A DNA stretch of 64,000 nucleotides from Euborellia annulipes (lineage: Eukaryota; Arthropoda; Insecta; Dermaptera; Anisolabididae), in the NCBI GenBank assembly GCA_023213315.1, contig JAKCPI010005528.1:1-64000 (forward strand). The letters are read 5' to 3'. Numbering within the stretch: the stretch's first letter is position 1; every line of letters begins with the position of its first letter. The position numbers were made by a program, and so were the translations under genes. Positions 1 to 11,100 of this stretch are shown in pieces. Below the pieces are notes generated by a model that was given only the letters and a program-made list of their open reading frames with translations, ran no database searches and had not been told where the DNA came from.

Positions 1-1290
1 CCCCTGAAAAAACAGCTTAAAAGCTTTTCATATTTTATAATGTTTTAAAGCATTGACGATGTTGTTTGCTTTTTATTTAGTGAATAATATAATGAAAATG
101 TTAATAATTGAAAAATGAAATTTTATTTGAATTTCCTTTCTCGTCGGGTTTGCGCATGCGCATTCAAGTTTTAGACATTTTATACGTTTTATACATTTTA
201 TATGTTTTATACAAGTTTTATCCTCCGCAAATTTTGTATAAAACTGCAAAATCGTGTATAAAACCCAACTCTGTGGCTAACTAAACTGCAGAGTTGGCAG
301 GTTTTATCCCGCCGAGTATAATACGCGGTTTTATACATGTACAACTATTGCGGATAAAACTAGGTCGATGTATAAAAAGTATAAAACTGTAAAAACCAAC
401 CCCCCTGAAAAAACAGCTTAAAAGCTTTTCATATTTTATAATTAATCTAAAAAAAAAAATTTTTTTTTCGAAAATCAAAAAAAGGGCTTCTATAAGTTGT
501 AGATATTTTAAATAGCTTTAATTTAAAAAAATTTGAGGTCGATAGCTTCTAAATTGTGGCCGCTGGAAAGTCCCAAAATTAGCACCCCGAGACGCGCACC
601 TAAATGCATATATGCCCATCGACTAAACTATCGCTCGACTAAAAATCGACCGTAAGGGGTTAAATTAGAAAGGCCTAATAAAAAATTGAGTTTGACTTTA
701 CGATAACCGAATGAATATATTGAATCTTGTTTTGTTTGAATTTGATGAATTTTATATGAGTTTCCTTCACAGTTTCTTTCTCGAGGGTTCACGGATTTTT
801 ACATCCACCTAGTTTTATCCGTGGTAAAACTGTTTATCCATGTATAAAACCGTGTATTATACTCAGCAGGATAAAACTTGCCAACTCTGATACTGCCAGA
901 GTTGGGTTTTATACACGATTTTGTAGTTTTATACAAAGATTGCGGATAAAACTTGTATAAAACGTATAAATGTATTAAACGTATAAAATGTATAAAACTT
1001 GGATGCCCATCGACTAAACTATCGCTCGACTAAAAATCGACCGTAAGGGGTTAAATTAGAAAGGCCTAATAAAAAATTGAGTTTACTTTACGATAACCGA
1101 ATGAATATATTGAATCTTGTTTTGTTTGAATTTGATGAATTTTATTTGAGTTTCCTTCACAGTTTCCTTTCTCGAGGGTTCTCGCATTTTTTACATCCAC
1201 CTAGTTTTATCCGTGGTAAAACTACTTATCCATGTATAAAACCGTGTATTATACTCGGCAGGATAAAACTTGCCAACTCTGATACTGGAT
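1..1290. repeat. Direct-repeat cluster of a TATAAAAC-rich element
   Basis: Two blocks of direct duplication are visible. The opening 40 bases (starting CCCCTGAAAAAACAG) recur at 403-443, a period of about 402. A segment starting TGCCCATCGACTAAAC at 613 recurs at 1004, a period of about 391. Both units contain a core rich in TTTTATAC/GTATAAAA with a short palindrome around CCAACTCTG...CAGAGTTGG. The core at about 190-400 is inverted relative to those at about 805-1000 and 1195-1290. It looks like one small inverted-repeat element inserted and then duplicated in tandem with its flank. No protein is credible here: the short reading frames are products of the repeat. Confidence 0.7.
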
Positions 1291-2184
1291 AATACTAGTT
1301 TATCATCTCTGAGGTTTATCATTTCCTGATCATTTCTTTTCGACTTCTATTGCTATCTTCAGTTATATAGTTTTGACATTTGTAAAAAAAAATTACTAAA
1401 ATAATTATACATTTGGAATAAGAATTAAAATGATTCTTTTTAATCATATTATAATAGATATAGACCTTTTAGGATTATTTTAATATGGTAATTATCAACC
1501 TTATTAATATTTTTTATATTCTAAAAATCACATAAGTAACATGGTCAATATCATTTAACAAATTTATACAATTTCAAAATCCTTTAACATTTTCATATTA
1601 TTTTAATTGATAGACATACAACATTTCTAATATAATTCTTAATTACAATTAAATAATAACATGTAATGTACTTGCATTATAAACTTAAACCGCATCCATT
1701 TTTGACCTTTTAAAAGAATGCCTTTAGAGATTTATTTTATTTATTAAATATTTATTTTCTTACAATTAATTTTCCTAGTGCATTATCTGAATTCAATTTA
1801 TATTAATTTTAATAATTATTGCGATAACATTCTTGAAATTTTTTCATTATTCTTTTTTTTTGGCATTTTTACACTATATAGATTATAATTATTGATAAAA
1901 GTAGTTTTAAATAATTATCGTTTGAAATCTAAATCTGTATCATGGTTTTTAAAGTAATAAATATCGACAATGTCAATCGGTTTATCTTCCCTGTCACAGA
2001 AATACCGTAGATTTTCCTTTGGATAAGATACTAAATAAAGTCATATGGCCACGACATTCCCCACTCATCAGTCCTTAATTTTATTAAATTAATCTAAATA
2101 TATCGATACTTATAGTTTTAATATTTTTATAATTTATAAAAATAATATTATGTTTTCAGCTTTAAGTAATGATCTTGGTGAAGA
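1291..2184. other. AT-rich intergenic stretch upstream of the ankyrin gene
   Basis: Simple AT-rich sequence with no credible exon. A pyrimidine-rich stretch ending TTTTCAG at about 2153-2159 could be a 3' splice site, so the ankyrin gene may have an upstream non-coding exon here. An in-frame TGA at 2179-2181 means coding does not extend leftward from the ATG at 2185. Confidence 0.4.
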
Positions 2185-5100
2185 ATGGGGGGCGCGGTCA
2201 GGCACTTTTTCCAATCAGGAAGTGCCCTTTTATCATCAGGGAATCACCGTTCCGTGTCCCCTCAAACTCGGGAGAAAGTCCGAATTATTTTCGATGCACT
2301 CAGAGCTAATCCCAAAGTAACAGTTCAGAGGCTAGAGGGTTTGCTTTCACAAATACCAAAGGTATTATTTCATTATTCTCTTTTTTTATTTATTTATTTT
2401 TTTTTTTTTTTAGAAAATTATAAATTAAAATTAGCTAAGATGTTGAATTAGTAAATACAATTGCAAATTTTATTTAAATAAGATAACAATATTTGTGATC
2501 TGGCTATCTTCAAAATGGACAAGTTTCCATTATATAGGATTTTATGTTAAATTAAATTGTAGATTTTACCCTATAAAAAATAATCTTTTGAAATAAAATC
2601 AATAAATGAAACAATTTTTTTCCATCTTGCGGTGGCTCGCTGGTGTAGCGGGCTAGGGTGTCGGCCTCTACAAAGAAGATCCGTGTTCAAATCCTGGACT
2701 TGCGGGATTTTTTCATTTTTCATTTAATGTATACAAAAATACAAATCCTCAAGCAGGCATTGGGTTGGAATATTGGATCTCACCACAATAGCCCCCAGGC
2801 AACTCTACGAGAAGAAGAAGTTGCTGTGAACGTTCTGTGGAAGGGACGTAAAGAAGGTTCCCTCTCAGTGATGCATTCTTCTAAAGGAGCATCGGCTACA
2901 CGCCGATGCTGAGGGAGTCCCTCCTCGAACTAGGACACCTCCATAGCATAGAAGAGGTTGGATAAAAGGAACCGGGTGGAACCAGAAATAAGGACTAGTT
3001 CACTAGCTAGAAATGAACGCAGGAGGAGGAGTTTGAGTTTGAAAATAATGTAACTTCACGGGGTGCCGGTAGATGGCCAGAGGCCAGGTTTGAGAGGTGT
3101 GTCTTCGTGCACGAAAGCACCTCGGGAATCCCGATAGGAATTTCAAATAAATAAAATTTTCCATCTTGAACAAATTTTCTCGAAATTTTGGACTGTTCAT
3201 TTTTGATTGATCTTATTTATATTTGAGTACTTTTTAGTATTCGAAATCTTTAAATTTTTATATTCCTAAGGATTTGAAGCCCACTATTTGAGAAAGTAAA
3301 TGCAAATGATTATTTTATCAAATTAAATTAATTAATTTATTATCTCTCTAGAGTGAAAACATCCTTTTAGTCCACAATGAAGAAGGCTATAACCTACTTC
3401 AGCGATGCGTGGGCGTCAATAATATCGAGCTTGTTCGATGGATTCTCTCAAGAAATCCTGATCTCAACAGAGCTGCTTGTTCCTTACCTCTTCATATAGC
3501 TTGCCTTAAAGGGTAATTAATTGCAGAAATTCAAATCTGTTATTTTCTCATTCATTTGAAACAAGAGGGCAGATGAATTTGAGGCCTCTTCTATAGATTT
3601 AAATTAGCCATTTTAAATTTCAACCTTTAATTTAATGTTTAAAGTTGCTGTGTTGTGTCCATTTTCTTTTGAGAATAAGAAGAGTCCCATTGTTTTTTTT
3701 TTTTCAAAATGACTTTCCTACCCTACCCATTAAATAGAAAATTTATCATATTCCCCCAAATTTTCTAACATTAATATTTTATTTTTTTTTCAGGTTTGAT
3801 GATTGCGTGGAACTTCTATTAAAGCATGGCGCTCGTGTCGATGTTGAGGCCCGAATGTGTTGGCCTGGACCACATAATCACAACTGTGAAGAACGAGGAG
3901 GTCACGAAGACACTCTTCTTGCCCCAGATCGTTCTAGTGACAAACTTCAAAGTGCTGTATTTTATGCCATTGACGGGGATCAAGTAAATATTAAAATATT
4001 TCTTTTTTTTTTAATGGAGTATCATATACTGGAGCCCGCTTTTCTTTTTAAGAAATCGCTTAAAAGCAATGTAAAAAGTATTTTTGATTTAGATGGCCTT
4101 AAGGAAAATCAATTATATTCTAAGGACCGTCGGCCAAAAATTAAATAACCTTGCGTGTTTATTTGTAAATATTTCGATCCCAATGAGATGGAATCATTCT
4201 CAGTACAAGCAACAGATGTTATGCAAATCGTCACAAACTTGCCATTTCCCTGGGATCGAAATATTTACAAATAAACGGATAATACGTAAATTTATTTAAT
4301 TTTTGGCCGACGGCACTTCAAAAAATTTAAAAAGTATTTTTCTATTTGGTTACCGAAGTAGGAAGAAGAAAAAAAAATTGTAAGAACAGAACATAAGTCA
4401 ATTCTCTCAGGTCGATATCGCCGGGATGATAAGTCGCTAGGGGAAATTAAAATAATTCTTATATATTGTTGAGAGTTTTTTTTTTTTTGTCAAGCTGTTC
4501 TCATTGAGATTTTTGCTTTGGTTTATTTTGGTTTAAAAGAAAGAATCCAGTTAAATTATTATTGAATTCAAAATTTATTGTAATTATTCTATGTTATATC
4601 GTTTGAATTTAATTAAACATTTTAAATTTCAAAATTTAATCATAACCAACAAGAGTGTAAAGTTAATTTTAAACTGATAACCGTTGGCTCTAGTTAAAAC
4701 ATTACGCTTTAATAGGAGAATTAAATTCAAGTATGATACACAAGGTGTTTTGTTTCAATGATATATTTATTTACTGTACAGTATGTAATTCACTTCGATG
4801 ATGACACATATGGTGTCGAAATACGTATAAAGTGTTACTTTGAAGCTTCGGAGCTTTTTTGTTTTTATAAAAAAAAAAAAAAAAAAAAAAATAGGGAGGT
4901 CCGAAGCTTCAAATGTATTCGTGTTTTTTTTTTTTTTTTTAAGCAGTCGGTAGAGCATTAGAAACAGTGTAAAGATTAAGGTATAGAGATTTAAGTCCCG
5001 TTAGTTGAATTCTTAAACTGGCTGTTCAACCTTTCATTTGTCATCCCCCACATAACTATTCCCCTCTCTCCCTCTCCCTGGTAAATAATTATTTCCCCAC

Positions 5101-8100
5101 TTTATAGGTATGTGCAGATGAATCGTAGGAGAAAGGAGCCTTTTCTTTTTTTTTTTACACCCTCACGCTGATGTTCCAAATTCGGGCATTTCTCCACTCC
5201 CCAAGATTTTGATTTCTTTTAATTGGATATAGTAGACGTAGGAAATTAAATAAAAAACTTTTATTTAATTAATTAATTGGCCTGTAACCCGTGGCTGAGA
5301 GAGAAGACATTTGCTTCTCATGACAGGGATCCCGGGTTCCCTTCCCGCCCCAAGCGAGAAAAATTTATTTCATTACAAATCATTTGAAATCGATAGCGAT
5401 GAGTTCTAAGTGGCCTTTGATCCCGAAAAAGACCTTAAAAGAAAATTAATTGTCGAAATTTCGGCCGCTAATCACGACTGCCACAATTATTATGAAGGTC
5501 GTGATTGGCGACCGAAACGTCTTCAATTAATTAATTAAATAAAAGTTTTTTATTTAATTTCCTTAGCAGCTTCTTCTCCTATATCCAATTTGAAGTCTAC
5601 AGCCACTTTTCATCGCTATTTTTCCTTTTAATTTAAATATTTTATATTATATAGATAAAAAAGATGATGTCAATAGACCCATTTAGTAGACCCTAAATTA
5701 TTAACTAATTTTTGGGAAATTCAGGAAAAAATGTTTCATCTCCCTCCAAGCAAAAAACTCAAGCCAAAAAGGTCCCTTTCCCCTCTTCCCAAACAAGTTT
5801 AAATGACTAATATCTACAAAAAAAAAGAGATATGGTACTCAATTTTGTAAATGTAAATATTCAGGCTTATCCTCGTAATGTACCCAATCTATCATACTAT
5901 AATATTATCCAATGCTTCTTATTAAAACAAAATCTTGTATTTCAGGTGGATATTTTAGAATTGCTTACACAACAAAGTGATGACCACTGGTTGCCTTGGC
6001 AACAGAAAAGACCTCTACTTCATATAGCCTGCGAACGAGCTGCTTGGCTTTGTGTTAAATTTCTTGTCGCTGAACGATCAGATGAAATCAATCAATGTTA
6101 TGATGAATATTATCCTATTCATCAAGCAGCACTGCATCACATCAAATTTTTGGAATTGTTAATCAGGTATCATCTTATTTGTTTAGTATCCAAAAGACTT
6201 GTGAAATGATTCGAAAAACAAAGATCGATAGAAGAATGAATCAAAAGCTATATTTTTGAAAGTCATAATTAGTTATAAATGTTGCCACAAGTTAAGTTTT
6301 ATTCATAGTCTCTCTATCCCTCTTACGATACCGAGAAAATTAAAGAGGCTTTCAAGGGTTTAGTAATAAATAAAATAAATAAATTTATTAAGGCACCAGT
6401 CCTCGGTGGCCAGGTCCAAAAAACAATACAAATTTAATACAATAACAACAAATAAACTAAAAGGAAAAAAAGGAAAAAAAATAGAAATGTGTGCCCATTA
6501 ACAATCAACATGTTCATGCATTTCCATCCAAAGAAATAAAAAAAACAAATATCAAAAATTCGCGCAAGCTACGAGGCCAGGAGTAAACGTCGCAATAGCC
6601 ATTCGCCTTAAAACCCTTAACAAGGATGGTATGACCTCTCTACCTGAACAATTCTCTGCGTTCATGAACTAAATAAAAATTTCACGCAACTAGCACATGA
6701 GGACTTGACAAAATTTATTATAGATTTAATCATAGGGGGCAGAGGACTATAATCCCAAGTATCGACAGACAAACAAACCGTTCCACAAACAAGAATCTTG
6801 GCTTCGGAATTTTCCTCCTATCATCAACCCTACTATAATAATCTATCGAATAAAAATCTCCACTTAGAAGACGTTTCGGGTTTAATTACCGTAGATAAAT
6901 CCATCATCAGTTCTTTAGAGCTGAAATGAGCATAAATAATAATTGTAATACAACAACATAAAATATTTCTTAAATTATAAAAAACATCCGATCTTAAATT
7001 ATTGGCAAGCTCAAGGTATACACCATTCAGATGCAGATTATATATAAACATATACAAAATTATATAAAAATATAAATTTGCACATAAGATGACGTATGCT
7101 CATCAGTTAATACGGCCAAGTCTCAAATGTATATAAAATTTTATTATCAAATACACTTATTATAAGATAAATACTAGGGAAACCAACGAACTCTGAGTAC
7201 ATTGACCCATAATACATCTTAATAAACACCGTAATCTCACAAAAGCGTGTAATTGACCTCTTCGAAAATATATTATTTATTTGCAAATGAAAATTTTCTA
7301 ACTTAATTAATTTATAATATATTTTCAAATTACAAATAATTTTATAAACAACTTTTTATTATAATATTTAAATCTGGGCGTCTACATTATTTAAGATGGA
7401 CAAATATACATTACTATGGCCAATCCAATCTGTCTGATAGTTTAATGCCCTATGTCCATATGTTTTTATAAAACATTTTTCGGCTACTAGACGTTTATAT
7501 GTGCTGTCCACCTTCATCAGAATGACGGTGTTGTTAAAGTCAAATCCATGCATATTTTATGTTGTTGTATTACAATTATTAATTACGGTATGCTCTTTTC
7601 AGCTCTTAAGAACAGACGATGGATTTATATAATTAAACCCGAAACCTCTTCTAAGTGGAGATTTCTATTCGATAGAGGCTCTCCTTTTGGCTGACATCCT
7701 CTCTTCCTGTCTATCATTCAATTTGTGAAATTTTCCACTAGAAATCCCATTTCATTTTCCGCATCACAATTTTAAAATCAGCGAATCCTTTGGTGGACAC
7801 CCTGGATGAAAATTAGGATATGTCAAGTAATAAAAAACACTATTAAGTGACAATTGTTTTAGTCGATCATTTTCAATTGCAATGATCTCCCCCCCCCCCT
7901 CCCCCCGTAGCCTAGAGTTTAAAGGAGTTAACAAATGTCAATATTGATAAAGTAGTAGATAAGGAAATCCCCCCCTGGGACCGCCCTTGGTCTATATGGC
8001 CTAAGATGCCGAAAAGACTTTTAAAAAAATTGCACTAATCTTTCTTTTCTATTCCTATTCAAATATAATTCATTTTCAGTTGTGGAGCAGAAACTCGCGT

Positions 8101-11100
8101 ACGTACAGCCACCCAACAAATGACCGTTTTGCATATCCTATTTTTGATGGGTCGTAAGTCAGCTGAGGATACTCTTCAGACTTGCAAATTATTGCTAGAT
8201 AATGGTTTAAGAGAGCTTATCAATGAGCCTGATTCTTTGAGCAACACTCCGCTTCATGGTCTTATAGTGCGCTATGCACTCGAAGAGGCTCGATTCGGTT
8301 ATGATCATGAAAACCAGCCATGGAATAAATGGGACGTATTACATTTGGTGAGTATCTCAAAAAAAAAGATTGATGGGAAGAAAGAAATCAATTGTGCAGA
8401 TAAATGGAAGTTTTGTTAATTTTTTGCAGCAGGTTAGTGCAGTGTTGAGAGAATACAAAATATTGTTTAAATTTTTTTTTTTATTGTGCCCTTTGTTTAA
8501 ATCTTAATTTTAATGGCTGATTGTTTTTTATTTGTTTAAGATTTTTTTTGTCCGATTTTTCTAAATTAAGGCCTTTAGTTGAATTGTACCTGAAGAAGGC
8601 CACAGAATGAGTGGCCGAAACGTTGTAATTTTTACAAATAAACCACAGTTAAACCGAAAAATCAAATTCTTTGTCTAAATGTTATACCACATTGCACAGG
8701 ATTTGCGATTATATATAATAATATTTTGATTGCTTTTGATTTTTTTATTCTGGTCTTCGGAATTTTTAAATTAATAATACAAAAAATAATGAGAACTGGC
8801 AACTGACATTGCAAATGTCAACAGTTTCGGTCATTTAAAGAACCATCATCAGGCCTAGATTAGATAAAAATCATTTTTATTTTACATCTTATAGTTACAT
8901 AACTTCATCATCATTATATTTCATTTAAAATATTATCTTATCATATATATATATATATGTATAACATAATTAATTTATAATATTTTAAAAGAAATGTAAT
9001 GATAATGAAGTTTAACTACAAGGTTTACATGCAAAAAATGATTTTTATCTATTCTAGGCCTGATGATGGTTCTTTGAATGACCGAAACTGTTAAAATTTG
9101 CAATGTCAGTTGCCAGTCCTCATTTAAATTTTCCAAAAATAAATAATTTTTGTAGTAAGCAATAAAGAAAAGAGCGATTGCAGCTACGTTTATTTCGTTT
9201 ATTATTTACTTCAAGCCAACGTTTCGGTCAGATTTGTTTGGTTTGATTTATTGACACACTTTCAGTCCTGAGGATGGTCGTAAATCTGACCGAAACGTCG
9301 GCTTGATGTGACAATTAAACGAAATAAACTTATCGTAATTCGTATTTTCGATGCTCTAATTCTCGGACAATAAACTTAGCTGCAATCGCTCTTTTCTTTA
9401 TTGCTTACTACAAGATTTAGTCAGCTATCCATCTCCTCTAATAAATAATATTTAATTAAAAATTGAAGACCAGAATAAGAAAATCAAAAGTAAACCTTCC
9501 AGCAATCAAAATATATATTTGACTTTGGCTGTTTCCACTATATACCGTAATATAATAATATTTTGTTTAGGTACGTTTTTTGCTTCAAAACGGAGCGCAG
9601 CCATCAATAAACCAGAATGGAAACAGCGCGCTGGCGTGTGTTCTCCGGCACGTTCGTGATTGGGAATTCCGGTATGAGTTATTATCGATGCTCCTTGCTG
9701 AGGGTGGCAACCCGAACGTCGTAGGCCGTGACGGTTCTGTGCCCCTGATGGTGTGCCTTGTCCCCCTCATCAATAAGGACCCACTTCATCATTTAACCCA
9801 TACGATGAAAGTATGCTATCTGAATTGTGTTCGTATTTTATGCAAACATGGTGCCAATCCGAATTGTACGTCTCGTTCCAATTTAACTCCACTTCATGTT
9901 CTTTGTTTCACCGCGAGTGAAAATATGGCCGTAAGCAATGATGAAGATAAAACGCAGAATTTTGAATTTATTCGCAATTTGTTAGTTGTATTATTACAAC
10001 ATGGTCTTGATCCTAATGTACGTATCTCGCAACGTACACATCATATTCTTCAATCACTTATGGATATGGTCATCACCGCGCGAAGTAATTTTTCTTTTTT
10101 TTATTATTCTTTTATTATTAATATATATAATAGCTGGGGACTTTTAGTAAAATTTTTATTAAATATGAAACTGATCCAAACAAAGAATACACATTATTTT
10201 AAATTTTCTAGAAATTTTTTAAATTATTCTTGATGCGCAAAGTGAGCCGGGACCTCTTGTCGGGGAAGTAAAATTATCGGTACGGGCATTTTGGTCAAAA
10301 ATATTGATTTTTGGGTTTCGATTGAAATCGATTCTTCACTATTTCCTATCCAGGTTTATTTGGTAATTTTAGCGATGAGAATCGGATTAATATTACAAAA
10401 TAATCGATTTAGTGAAATAGTTTTTTCATTGTGTTTTAACCTTTTTTTTTTTTTTTTTTTTTTTTGAGGTTTTGGTCTTATAAAATGTTCAGGAAATTAT
10501 CCTCTACAATAAAATATCAACAATTCAAGAGGTCCCTTTTCACTTTCCGCATCACGTATATTATTATGTCTTCTCTATAAATCAACGGAAAAGCCCTCGG
10601 GCTTGGTGTAATTGGTAGCGCGCCTGCCTTGTATACTAAGGGTCGCGGGTTCGGACCCCAGGCAGTCCTATGATTTTATTTAAGCCATTTGAATACCAAA
10701 TGACTTAAATAAAAATGCCTGGACCCCCAATAGATATATTCATTAACAACGGTTATCGTATAAAGTTTTATATGGCCTGAGTTGCCGAAAAGACTGTTGA
10801 ATGTGTGTAAGTGTGAATGTGAACGGGGAAAAAAGTGTGAATTGATTTAAAAAAAAAAATCAACGAAAAAAATGAATTCCTTTATTAAAATGAATTTTCC
10901 AACCTTAAATTCAGGTGCTTCATTAAAGACATTACGTTATTTGAATTTAACATTCTAAAAAATGAAAGGAATAATTCTTCGCCGTTAAAAATACTTTATA
11001 TTTCAAAAGTCCCCAGTCTAATGATTTGTATTGTTTGATTGTAATCGAATAATTAATACTTGTCTTTTTTTTTTTTATTTAGGTCCATCTGATTTAAATC

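Noticed and set aside
10212..10262. Possible extra ankyrin-gene exon after AG at 10210-10211
   Set aside because: It has a plausible acceptor, but the exon at 10084 joins directly to 11083 in phase and gives a continuous ankyrin repeat; adding this segment gives non-repeat sequence and a poor donor.
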